A stretch of DNA of 64,000 nt from Azospirillum sp. SYSU D00513 (GTDB lineage: Bacteria; Pseudomonadota; Alphaproteobacteria; Azospirillales; Azospirillaceae). Of this stretch, positions 18,201 through 25,219 are shown piece by piece. Below the pieces are notes generated by a model that worked only from the letters and a program-made list of their open reading frames with translations, was not told the origin of the DNA and ran no database searches. The position numbers and the translations under genes are program-made. Each line of letters starts with the position of its first letter. Within the stretch, counting starts at the first letter, position 1. The stretch is taken from contig NZ_JAFIQV010000034.1 in the NCBI RefSeq assembly GCF_017356015.1, positions 1-64,000 of the forward strand, given 5' to 3'.

Positions 18201-21188
18201 GCCCGGACTGGAATCCAGCGTGCCGACATTGATGTCGCGGACCATGGACGTGCCGGCCGAGGTGCCGTCCGTCACCCACAGTTCTATGCCATGGGTGCCG
18301 TCATGGGCCTGGAAGAACACCTTGCTGCCGACGACGGTGAAACCGCCGGGGAAGCTCGATCCGAAGCCGCTGCCGATGTCGCGGATCATCGAGGTGCCGG
18401 CGGAGGTGCCGTCCGTCACCCACAGCTCGCGGCCATCGGTGCCGTTGTCGGCCACGAACAGCGCCCGGCTGCCGAACAGGGTGAAGCCGGTCGGGCTGCT
18501 TGACGACGAACCGACATTGATGTCCCGCAGCATCGAGGTGCCGGCGGAGGTGCCGTCGGTGATCCAGAGCTCGTCCCCGGCGGCGGAGCCGTTGGTCGCG
18601 CTGAACAGGACCTTGTTGCCCAGCTTGATAAGGTTGTTCGGATTGGAGCCGGCCGTCCCGACATTGATATCGCGGATCATCGTGGTGCCGGCGGAGGTGC
18701 CGTCCGTCACCCACAGCTCGCGTCCGTTGGTGTCGGTAAAGGCGGCGAATACCGCCCGGTTCTCCAAAGCGACGAAGCCGCTCGGGATCGAGGCGGTCGT
18801 CCCGGGATTGATGTCGCGCACCATCGAGGTGCCGGCGGAGGTGCCGTCCGTTACCCAGAGCTCGGAATTGCCGGAAGTGGCTGCGGCGGCGAACACCGCC
18901 CGGTCGCCCAGCAGGGTGATGCCGTTGGGATTGGTGTCGCCGGTGGTGTTGATGTCGCGGACCATCGAGGTGCCGGCGGAAGTGCCGTCCGTCACCCAGA
19001 GCTCGCGGCCGTTGGTGCCGTTGTTGCCCACGAACAGGACCCGGCTGCCGAACAGGGTAAGCTCGCCCGGGGACGACCCTCCCGCGCCGGTCAGGATGTC
19101 GTGGACCATCGAGGTGCCGGTAGCCGTGCCGTCGGTTACCCACAGCTCCGCGCCATTGGTGCCGTTGTTGGCCTGGAACAGAACCCGGTTGCCGAGCCTG
19201 ACGAAATTTCCGGGGTTGGCGTCGCCGGTGCCGACATTTATCTCCGCCAGGAGTGACGTGCCTTCGCCCGTCCCGTCCGTCACCCAGAGTTCCGTGCCGA
19301 TCCTGCCGTCGTTGGCCTGGAACAGCACACGGCCGTCGAAGCCGAAGAGGCTGATTGGATTGCTGCTTTTCGTCGTGGGATTCAGGTCCTGCAGCAGGGA
19401 GGTTCCGGCGGAGGTGCCGTCCGACACCCACACCTCGCTACCTTTGATGCCATCATTGGCGATAAACAGAACCCGGCTGCCCAGAGCCATCAGGTTCGAG
19501 GGGCTGGAGCTGGAGACGCCGCTGCGGATGTCACTGACCAGCGACGTGCCCTCGGACGTGCCGTCCGTCAGCCACAGCTCGGCGCCGTTGATGCCATCAT
19601 TGGCCTGGAAGAACACCCGGCTGCCTTGGGTCACGAGGTTCTGCGGCGCCGAGCCGCCGGAGCCGATATTGATCTCGCGGATCATCGAGGTGCCCTCGAA
19701 CGTGCCGTCCGTGATCCACAGCTCCGTGCCGTTGCTGCCGTTGTTGGCGCTGAACAGCGCCCGGCTGCCCAGGACGGTCACGCTCGAAATGTTGGCGTTG
19801 CCGGTGCCGGCATTGATGTCGCGCACCAGCGAGGTGCCCTCCGACGTGCCGTCGGTGATCCACAGCTCGGCGCCGTTGGTGCCGTTGTTGGCGGTGAACA
19901 GCACCCGGCTGCCCAGGCGGGTCAGGTTGGCGGGGCTGGCATTGGCGGCGCCGCTCAGGATGTCGCGCACCATGGAGGTGCCGGTGGAGGTGCCGTCGGT
20001 GATCCACAGCTCGGTGCCGTTGGTGCCGTTGTTGGCGGTGAACAGCACCCGGCTGCCCAGGACGGTATGATTGAGGGGGTTGGAGGAATTCGCACCGGCG
20101 TTGATGTCGCGCAGCAGGGAGGTGCCGTCGGACGTGCCGTCGGTGATCCACAGCTCCACGCCCGTACCGGAAGCGACGGCGTTGAACAGCATCCGGTCGC
20201 CGAGCACCGTGAAGTTGTTCGCACCGGAACTGCTGGTGCCGGCGTTGATGTCCCGCAGCATGGAGGTGCCGGCGGAGGTGCCGTCGGTCACCCATAGCTC
20301 GCCGCCATGGATCCCGTCGGTGGCCCGGAACATCACCCGGTTGTCGAAGGTCGTGAAGTTACCCGGATTGCTGAAACCCGTGCCGCTGATGATGTCGCGG
20401 AGCAGCGAGGTGCCTTCGGGCGTGCCGTCCGTCACCCAGGGCTCGACGCCGTAGGACGCCGAGGTGGCGGCGAACACCACCAGGCTGCCGAGCCTTGCCA
20501 ACCCGGACGGATTGGAACTGGCCACACCGGGGTTGATGTCGCGCAGCATCGAAGTGCCGGCGGCCGTGCCGTCGGTGATCCAGAGCTCGATGCCGTTCCG
20601 GCCGTCATTGGCCTGGAAGAGGATGTGGTTCAGCTCGGGCAGCAGGCCGCCATAGGCGGGCAGCGCCAGGGCGCGGTCCAGCGGCGCCCCGCCTACATCC
20701 AGCCGCCAGCCGCCGCCCAGCCCGGCCGCACCCACCGGCGCGGCTGACGCCCGCACCTCTACCCCCGTGGCGGCGGCCAGCGCTTCCACGAAGGTACGGC
20801 CTTCCACCCCCGCTCCCACCCGGCAGCCATAGACCAGGAGCACGCCGTCCGGCGCCAGCGCGCGCCCGATCGCCGCAAGCTCCTCCCGCCGCGCCACCAC
20901 GCCCTCCAGGGTCAGCGCGCCGCCCGACAGCAGCAACCGGCCCGGCGCGCCGTGGGCGAACAGATGGATGGCCCGCGCACCATGCCAGCCCTGCGCCAAC
21001 AGCGCCGCCCGCGCCAGCGCGTCCGCTCCGGCCGGCAGCAGACTCGCCCCCACATGGGCCGGCAGGCAGGCGGCGAGATCCGCGCCGTCCGCCACTCCCG
21101 CATCGATGATCGCCCATTCCGCCGGCCCGGAGGCCAGGGCCATGCGCTTCGGAGCGGGAAGGTTCGGGATGACGGCGGTGACAGGCAT
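12234..21188 (-). CDS. Giant RTX adhesin-like protein with DUF4347, ELW, Calx-beta and Ig-like repeats
   Basis: A 2984-residue protein from ATG at 21188. Domains in order: DUF4347 at about 25-165 (IHLFAHGAPGRLLLSGGAL, LLVYGCRVG); 18 tandem units of about 48 residues keyed by ELWxTDGTxxGTSMxRDI from residue 201 to about 1060; two Calx-beta domains (about 1065-1285); a cadherin-like region with NDAPTAL and an Ig-like unit with bacterial-fold signature (about 1290-1640); two more Calx-beta domains; four near-identical Ig-like units (about 1995-2405, VDVDLNNDGDFADAGE); a final Ig-like domain; a proline run (about 2520); a conserved pre-RTX module; RTX repeats (about 2743-2920); and the tail ending SWFLVA. 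This is the plan of type I-secreted surface adhesins. DUF4347 is common at the N-terminus of such giants. The type I exporter is not in the window. The nested repeats make it prone to copy-number change. Confidence 0.9.
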   Translation of the reverse strand: MPVTAVIPNLPAPKRMALASGPAEWAIIDAGVADGADLAACLPAHVGASLLPAGADALARAALLAQGWHGARAIHLFAHGAPGRLLLSGGALTLEGVVARREELAAIGRALAPDGVLLVYGCRVGAGVEGRTFVEALAAATGVEVRASAAPVGAAGLGGGWRLDVGGAPLDRALALPAYGGLLPELNHILFQANDGRNGIELWITDGTAAGTSMLRDINPGVASSNPSGLARLGSLVVFAATSASYGVEPWVTDGTPEGTSLLRDIISGTGFSNPGNFTTFDNRVMFRATDGIHGGELWVTDGTSAGTSMLRDINAGTSSSGANNFTVLGDRMLFNAVASGTGVELWITDGTSDGTSLLRDINAGANSSNPLNHTVLGSRVLFTANNGTNGTELWITDGTSTGTSMVRDILSGAANASPANLTRLGSRVLFTANNGTNGAELWITDGTSEGTSLVRDINAGTGNANISSVTVLGSRALFSANNGSNGTELWITDGTFEGTSMIREINIGSGGSAPQNLVTQGSRVFFQANDGINGAELWLTDGTSEGTSLVSDIRSGVSSSSPSNLMALGSRVLFIANDGIKGSEVWVSDGTSAGTSLLQDLNPTTKSSNPISLFGFDGRVLFQANDGRIGTELWVTDGTGEGTSLLAEINVGTGDANPGNFVRLGNRVLFQANNGTNGAELWVTDGTATGTSMVHDILTGAGGSSPGELTLFGSRVLFVGNNGTNGRELWVTDGTSAGTSMVRDINTTGDTNPNGITLLGDRAVFAAAATSGNSELWVTDGTSAGTSMVRDINPGTTASIPSGFVALENRAVFAAFTDTNGRELWVTDGTSAGTTMIRDINVGTAGSNPNNLIKLGNKVLFSATNGSAAGDELWITDGTSAGTSMLRDINVGSSSSSPTGFTLFGSRALFVADNGTDGRELWVTDGTSAGTSMIRDIGSGFGSSFPGGFTVVGSKVFFQAHDGTHGIELWVTDGTSAGTSMVRDINVGTLDSSPGGFTVVGSRVMFQANDGANGGELWISDGTSEGTSLVKDVNTTTNDATPFLLLPIHLVTNAGTVSLSADQSTISENGTAVTVTAALSAPAGADTVVTLAPTGTATGGGIDYTLSSTTITILAGQTTGTATVTLNNDALNEANETVILDIANVMGGGGATESGTQQQTITIVDDDATPTLSIGNQNQAEGNSGSANMTFTVTLSAASGQTVTVDYATSNNSATAGSDYTATNGTLTFAAGETTKTIDVPILGDTAAETNETFTITLSGATNAGITTATATGTINNDDNTPPTVDLNGTTGTNATASFSEGTHQGTGDGNGVEIVPSALLSDSDGTVDTVTVALAGQGDTGERLFVASTFSPASGVSFDVTTGNTITITRAGGATTADMQVALRAIRYQNNSDTPTTAARTVTITARDSGTSQSSETVTISVAASNDAPTALRLDGAVTDTVNQSGGVNATVGTLSVSDPDGGGPTYTLVAGAGDTNNGLFNISGSSLRANNAGALSAGSYSVLVQADDGAGGTVTQALTITVADDVAPTLNRAGSTPADDATSVGVADNLALKFSENVAAGANGTTIELRTVAGAVVETFTSNGTAFTGSAGGTATISGDTLTLNPNANLLAGTAYSVRFAAGALVDGANRTLAAITDDTTYNVTVASPTVTLSVGNATPAENGAAVTVTATLSAPAGADTVVTLAPTGTATGGGIDYTLSSTTITILAGQTTGTATVTLNNDALNEANETIILDIANVTGGGGATESGTQQQTITIVDDDPLPTVNLSVTPGSVAENGGTATITATLSAASSKTVTIPITVTGTAMGSGTDYNISDTSITIAAGQTTGSVTVTGVNDALIEGNETIIATLGTLTNATAGSTNSVTLTMTDDDVPSVSVTAITSTPTKANGVEFLATFSHAPDDAATVDAADFSVVAGAGVTADTTVTVSDNGDGDARTFKLTVTNVAGNGTLGVNFVDDDSVKVSTVGIGGNGAGNGNTTGSTVTIDQTAPAVTATLTTPTNDTTPNLNVSVTDAGSGVADGTAVAVDVDLNNDGDFADAGEANHSSGTITAGAAIIALNTLANGSFKVQARVADAAGNTGTSSTQSFMVDTAAPTVTVMVATLTNDRTPDLTVSVIETGSGVADGTAVAVDVDLNNDGDFADAGEASHSSGTITAGAATIALNTLIDGSFKVQARVADAAGNMGTSTVQNFMVDGTAPVVTATISATTADTTPDLTVSVIETGSGVADGTAVAVDVDLNNDGDFADAGETGYSSGTITAGAATIALNTLANGSFKVQARVADAAGNMGTSSTQSFLVDNTPPAVAATISARTNDPTSNLNVSVTDAGSGVADGTAVAVDVDLNNDGDFADAGEANHSSGTITAGAATIALNTLGEGTYKVQARVADALNNAGTSATQTFVVDTTKPTATLNPADGATGVAIGANLVLTFDAAVQKGTGNILVRKVSDDTVIETINVTSSAVTVSGSTVTINPVADLAYSTEYYVTLAGGAILDLAGNAHDGLTKTGSVYDYNFTTVSPPPPPPPPPAPTQTSTVDGVQVGTGMVTNNDGTTSTTVTIPVVTNTRQELVGNNAVADIPLVTTSTGGNLLTAQVPTGFGLSVQGSAAPKAAGTSLTDLIREIKAHTTAGSDDQNKLTGGGSGFLQGLPADAPLLVQTIVPSVAFNAAAPNEPLVITGTSAAAGNPLTALVIDTRGLPSGTVIQLQNVEFAAVIGAVRVTGGEGSQNVWGDGNAQYIVLGADDDTLHGGGGDDFVGSLTGNDWLYGDEGNDTVQGGADNDGLFGNTGNDTLFGNTGNDTLFGGQDMDLLHGGQDNDVLTGDLGADTLLGEFGNDRLYGGVSDRVINDVSNDLLFGNTGNDTLYGNAGADTLHGGQDMDLLHGGKDDDVLFGDWGNDTLVGEIGNDRLTGGAGADLFVFRVGDGNDTVTDFNFADGDRLVAGERSWTAANSAAGAVLTFNTGDTLTLTGITANQVTASWFLVA
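13970..15200 (-). repeat. Four tandem ~300-bp repeats encoding Ig-like domains
   Basis: Four consecutive units in the adhesin gene encode nearly the same domain: a variable opening (for example TNDTTPNLNVSVTDAGSG or TPDLTVSVIETGSG), then VADGTAVAVDVDLNNDGDF, HSSGTITAGA and FKVQARVADAAGN. The DNA is conserved as well as the protein, pointing to recent tandem duplication or gene conversion. Confidence 0.9.
15899..16165 (-). repeat. Calx-beta direct repeat, copy A
   Basis: This ~265-bp block is repeated at 17687-17953, exactly 1788 bases away, with only two base differences that I can see (giving VTGGGG versus VMGGGG and TIILD versus TVILD). It encodes most of a Calx-beta domain with the TATGGGIDYTLSSTTITILA segment. 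Confidence 0.88.
17687..17953 (-). repeat. Calx-beta direct repeat, copy B
   Basis: Second copy of the block at 15899-16165. The interval between copies is 1788 bases, divisible by three, so recombination between them would delete or duplicate 596 residues in frame. Confidence 0.88.
18000..20590 (-). repeat. Eighteen tandem ELW-type repeats (~48 residues each)
   Basis: Eighteen units of the pattern ELW[VI]TDGTxxGTSM[LV]RDIN...LGxRVLFxANxGTNG can be counted. A few diverge at the key position (PWVTDGT in unit 2, EVWVSDGT in unit 9). Repeats of this kind are predicted to build propeller- or beta-sheet-rich stalks; the fold here is inferred only from periodicity. Confidence 0.9.
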
Positions 21189-21272
21189 CTTGGATCCGAG
21201 GGCTGGAGTCGCTGGCTGCCGTAGCGCATCCCGGTAAGCTCAACGGCTCCGAGGTGCGGGCATGCCGAACGT

Positions 21273-21292
21273 ACTACCCCATCGTGGGTACT
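21273..21292. promoter_or_regulatory. 20-bp dyad upstream of the giant adhesin gene
   Basis: ACTACCC (21273-21279) faces GGGTACT (21286-21292) across six bases, with one mismatch. Its size and symmetry suit a LuxR-type or other dimeric regulator. It lies about 85 bases upstream of the start at 21188. A related CTACCCCC dyad is upstream of the gene at 6326. Confidence 0.4.
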
Positions 21293-21342
21293 GCGGTCAA
21301 TTTGGGAGCGGCTCGGATCGTCAATATCCGAGGAATAGTCAT

Positions 21343-21641
21343 TTAATTGTCTGATGGTGACACGTCCTTTGTGTAGTAGAGCGTGACCTGGGCCGCAGTT
21401 TTGACTTTGGTGACGTGGCAGAGATTGGGTGGTCGAAAGGCCGCGTTGGCCAGAGAAAGGTTGGCTTTGAGCCGTTCCTGCACCTCCTCCGGAGAGCGGC
21501 CCTCTAGCACCCGTTGTCGTCGGGCGTTGTAGGCGAGATTGTAGGCGTGGAGCAGGCGCTCGAGATCACGGTGAATGCCGATGCACATGACCAGCACCTC
21601 CTTCCCGATGCGGCCATTGAAGCGCTCCACCATGCCGTTGG
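21343..21641 (-). pseudogene. C-terminal remnant of an IS481-like transposase
   Basis: The frame reads TNGMVERFNGRIGKEVL, then GIHRDLERLLHAYNLAYNAR and RQRVLEGRSPEEVQERLKA, the end of an integrase-type DDE transposase including the final catalytic Glu of MVERFN. It begins abruptly at 21641, exactly where the deleted IS3 copy starts, so the IS3 element or a recombination event cut it. The stop codon is at 21343. Confidence 0.8.
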
Positions 21642-22211
21642 TGAACCGCACCGGGTTTGCCGAAGGCAGTTTGTGTTGAGTCACGCCGCCCTGGCGACGT
21701 CCTTGGTTTGAGCATAGTAGCGCGCTTCGGCCTCGGCGGGAGGAATGTTGCCGATGGGTTCGAGGAGACGCCGGTGGTGGAACCAATCCACCCATTCCAG
21801 GATGGCGAACTCGACGGCTTCCAGGATGCGTCAAGGCCCGCGGCGCCGGATCAGCTCGGTCTTGTAGAGGCCGTTGATTGTCTCGGCCAAGGCGTTGTCG
21901 TAGCTATCACCGACGCTGCTCACGGAGGGCTCGACCCCGGCCTCCGTAAGACGCTCGGTGTACTTGATAGCGACACGCGCTCCAGCGCTTTGATCCGCTC
22001 CTGCTCATCCGTCGTTGGGCCGGGCCGTTTGCCCTGGTCGCGTTCGGCCTGGCGGACCCAACCCCGCAACGTCTCCGCTGTGCAGTCAATCTTCCGCGAC
22101 CGAGCTGATCGCCGCCCATTGCGGGGCGTGCTCGCCTTCATGCTCGAACACCATCCGAACTGCGCGCTCATGAACTTCAGGGTCGTACTTGGTTAATGCT
22201 TGTTTTGTCAT
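21642..22211 (-). mobile_element. Internally deleted IS3-family element, copy 2 (one end lost)
   Basis: From 21642 to 22211 this matches copy 1 (9825-10394) without net length change and carries the same internal deletion, premature stop and orfA/orfB junction. I count about seven base differences in the first ~500 bases and about ten in the last ~60, so the far end may come from a related element. Beyond the orfA ATG (22211) the sequence no longer matches and the outer inverted repeat is absent. Confidence 0.85.
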
Positions 22212-22262
22212 GAAAGATCCAGTCTATCAGATCATATTTGATTATGGTCCTGGATTGCATTC

Positions 22263-22817
22263 TTGAGCATGAGCGCGGAGTACTCGATCGAAAGTAGCGA
22301 TTTCTACGACATCTTCGGCGGCGCTTTGATCCTGCTCCAGATTCCTGGTCAGACGGCGGTATCGGTTGGTCTGTGTGCCGAAGGTCGCCTGGGCCGACTG
22401 GCCAGGACTCATTTTACCCTCGACTGGCTGTCCGATCCCGAACTCAGGAGGCAAACCAGCCAGGAGTTCAACAAGGGCGAGTCCCGCAACAGTCTGGCGC
22501 GCGCGGTCTTCATCCATCGACTCGGCGAAATCCGCGATCGGACCTACGAGAACCAGCAGCATCGCGCGTCCGGCCTGAACCTGCTGGTGACCGCGATCAT
22601 CTTGTGGAACATGCGGTATCTGGAGCGCGCCGGCGCCGTCCTGCGGGAGGTGGAGAATGTCCCCGACCACCTGCTCGCCCATCTTTCACCGCTGGGATGG
22701 GAGCACATCAATCTGACCGGCGACTATATCTGGAACACGGTCTCGGTTATGACGGAAAACCATGACGGATTGATGTCACTCCGTCCTGTCCCGGACGGCC
22801 TTCTCCTCGCCGCCTGA
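22263..22817 (+). pseudogene. C-terminal fragment of a Tn3-family transposase
   Basis: The open frame of 184 residues matches the end of Tn3-type TnpA from about residue 46: HFTLDWLSDPELRRQ, FNKGESRNSLARAVFIHRLG, EIRDRTYENQQHRASGLNLL, and LLAHLSPLGWEHINLTGDY. The first ~45 residues (to about 22395) do not fit and come from joined sequence. Most of the ~1000-residue transposase, the resolvase and the terminal repeats are absent, so this is a dead fragment. Together with the IS3 and IS481 remnants it marks a hot spot of insertions beside the adhesin gene. Confidence 0.88.
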
Positions 22818-23103
22818 TGTTCTCATTTTGTCTGCTTATAGGCCAAATTCGTGCATTTCGTTCGTTCGGGCCATTTCGGCACTCGACTTCAATGGGGCAC
22901 CTCTACACCCGCTCGCCCTCCCGATTGCCACCAGCCCGGCCTTTCGCACCAATGCCGGATGGCAAGCCTCTGCCTCAGCCGATGGTGGCGAAGGTGCTGG
23001 CGTGACGAGGCGGAGCTAAAAGGGAGTAAGCGGCTTGCGCAGGGAACGCGCATGCCCCAGATGCAATTCAAGCCCATCAACCAATACGGTTCCATGTCAG
23101 CTC
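22818..23103. other. Gene-free gap
   Basis: No gene or convincing remnant is seen between the Tn3 fragment and the terminator at 23104. Confidence 0.5.
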
Positions 23104-23148
23104 AAAATCCGGCCGCAGAGGGAGCCAGCCTCTGCGGCCGGATTTTTT
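23104..23148. terminator. Strong bidirectional terminator
   Basis: An 18-bp perfect stem (23104-23121 with 23129-23146) has A-runs and T-runs at its base (AAAATCC...GGATTTTTT). It can terminate in both directions. On the minus strand it closes the long glycosyltransferase run starting near 31900; on the plus strand it would stop readthrough from the transposon debris. Confidence 0.88.
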
Positions 23149-23204
23149 ATTGTCCTGCCGATGCCCGCGCACCAACGATCCCTGCGGCTTTCGATTGAGG
23201 CTTT

Positions 23205-25181
23205 TCAGCGGCCCCGAAGACGCCGCCACAGGCGCGCCACCAGCCGCCATGGCGCCACGAGATCCCACCAGACTGACCCGAGGATGAGGTCCACCGCGCG
23301 TTCCGGGGGCAATGCCATCAGCTGCCGATCCTCGGCGCCTCCTAGAAGACGCCGCACCGGGGCGGTAAGTCTCCAGGAGCTGGAGCCGAGCAGCCCGGCA
23401 AGGCGGGCGCGCCGCTCTTCCAAGACCTCGGCCGGAGTGGCCTTCTCCGTGGCGCTCCTCGCGGCGGCTTGCGAGGCGAGGCCGTCCCTTTCGGCCAGGG
23501 CACGGGCCGTCACGGCCTCGAACCCGATGGCGAGCCTGACCAGGTCGGCCACCGTTTCATCCGCATCCGAGAGGAAAGGCCGAAGCCGCTCCTCGCGGGT
23601 GCAGGGAACGAGGATCGCCGGATCCGCAGCGGTGGCCAGAGGCAGGGGAATCACGTCGATGCGATGGCCGGCCAGGAGCAGGCGGCTCAGCCAGGCGCTC
23701 CGTTCCGCCGCATTGTCCGGATCGGGCAAGGGGGCCAGATCCCGGCGGACCAGCAGGGGTCCGGGGCCGACCGGGTCGCGCCATGGGGCGAGCGCCGCTG
23801 GGCCGCCCAGCCCCAGGAAGCGCCGTGACCCGGTCTCCACGGCCACGTCGTCCACGGCACCGGTCACGACCGCGGCGCCGGTGCGGGCGGCCACGCCGGC
23901 CATGCGCTCGGCCGCCCCGTCCAGCAAGCGCAGGCGCGGGTCGGCGAGCAGCACGTAACCCGCGGGAGGCGCCGATTTAGCCGGAGGGCTCTCCTCCCGG
24001 GACAGCTCCGCGACGTGCCACGTGCACCATTCCGCGGCGGTCATCTCCTGGGCAAGGCGGAGCCGGGCGGAGGGAGCGCCCTCCCTCAGGATCCCCGCCA
24101 GCTGCTCGGCGAGGGCTCCGGCGTCCGGCTCGAACAGGACCTTCGGAAGATCCTCCTCGGCGACCAGTTCCTCCGTGCCGCCGACCCGGCTCGCCACGAA
24201 GGGCAAGGCGTGGATCAGGCATTCGGCGACCGTGCAGGGCGAATTCTCGATGCGCGAGGGAATGACGGCCAGTCGTCCCTCGCCGCGCAGATAGGCCAGG
24301 GCTCCGGAGGAGGGCAGGCCCGTCTCGAGCGTCACGGCCCAGGGCCATGCCGACGCCCGTCGGCGGACATAGGCGGCACCATCCTCCCCCTCCACCGGCG
24401 CCGATCCGCCCAGGAAGGTGATCCGCAACTCCGGGAATTCCCCCATCCCCCGCAGCTGGTCGAGGGCGTCGCAGAACAGCGTCACGCCCTTGCGCGTTTC
24501 CAGCCGCCCGAAGAACACGAGTTCCCGCACCGCCCGAGTCATGCCGGATGGGGGCGTGGCGGAGGTTTGAGAGGATGCGTGGGGCAGGATGTTCTGCCGC
24601 ACCTCCGTCCGTCCGGGCAGCGCCCAGCCGGACGCCCGGACCCAGCCCAGGAGATAGCGGCTCGGGCTGACGACCACGTCGGCCTGTTCGGCCGAGCGCC
24701 GTTCCAGGAAATCGACCGCCAGCTCCTCGACGGCTTCCAAGCCGCCGCCCGTGGCGCTGCGCACCCATCGCGTCGGGCCATGCAGCCCCACCACGAGGCT
24801 GGTGCCGGCGAAAGCGAGTCCCTGCCGCTTGGCCGCGGTGGCGCAGAAGCCGAGGCCGGTCCAGTCCGCGAAATGCACAACGTCGAACCGGTGCTGCGAG
24901 AGCCAGTCGAAGACGTCGTACGACATACGCAGGAAGGGGCCGCCCTCCACTGGCACGGGGCCGGGCAACAGCCGGACGAAGGTGATCCCGGCAGCCGCCT
25001 CGAACCCCTCCGGCACCGGAAGCAGGCCCGTGCACAGCACCGTAACCGCATGGCCGGCCGCCGCGAGCGCCTCGGCGAGGCCGGCGAAGGCGGTGCCGAT
25101 CCCCCCGCTGCCCGGCAGGCCGGCGAACTCGTGCGTCACGATGCAGACGGAAACGATGGGGGCGGAAACAGTGGAAGACAT
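23205..25181 (-). CDS. GT4-type glycosyltransferase with an extra C-terminal region
   Basis: A 658-residue protein. Residues 1-420 form a GT-B glycosyltransferase of family 4: the N-terminal domain opens VSVCIVTHEFAGLPGSGGIG, the linker region has RELVFFGRLETRKGVTLF, and the donor site is IPSRIENSPCTVAECLIHAL followed by PFVASRVGGTEELV (E-x7-E type). The C-terminal 240 residues are not a recognised domain; they end in a basic, helical segment (SSSWRLTAPVRRLLGG) like the SxxWRLTxPLR tails seen in several polysaccharide glycosyltransferases. It lies 38 bases downstream of the multidomain glycosyltransferase gene and is the last gene of that run. Donor and acceptor are unknown. Confidence 0.85.
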   Translation of the reverse strand: MSSTVSAPIVSVCIVTHEFAGLPGSGGIGTAFAGLAEALAAAGHAVTVLCTGLLPVPEGFEAAAGITFVRLLPGPVPVEGGPFLRMSYDVFDWLSQHRFDVVHFADWTGLGFCATAAKRQGLAFAGTSLVVGLHGPTRWVRSATGGGLEAVEELAVDFLERRSAEQADVVVSPSRYLLGWVRASGWALPGRTEVRQNILPHASSQTSATPPSGMTRAVRELVFFGRLETRKGVTLFCDALDQLRGMGEFPELRITFLGGSAPVEGEDGAAYVRRRASAWPWAVTLETGLPSSGALAYLRGEGRLAVIPSRIENSPCTVAECLIHALPFVASRVGGTEELVAEEDLPKVLFEPDAGALAEQLAGILREGAPSARLRLAQEMTAAEWCTWHVAELSREESPPAKSAPPAGYVLLADPRLRLLDGAAERMAGVAARTGAAVVTGAVDDVAVETGSRRFLGLGGPAALAPWRDPVGPGPLLVRRDLAPLPDPDNAAERSAWLSRLLLAGHRIDVIPLPLATAADPAILVPCTREERLRPFLSDADETVADLVRLAIGFEAVTARALAERDGLASQAAARSATEKATPAEVLEERRARLAGLLGSSSWRLTAPVRRLLGGAEDRQLMALPPERAVDLILGSVWWDLVAPWRLVARLWRRLRGR

Positions 25182-25219
25182 GCTGCCGGAAGACCTTCGG
25201 TGGGGTGGGGCGGGGCGGG

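Noticed and set aside
17274..20297. Other long plus-strand frames opposite the ELW repeats
   Set aside because: These are periodic shadows of the ELW units; the sense strand encodes clear domains.
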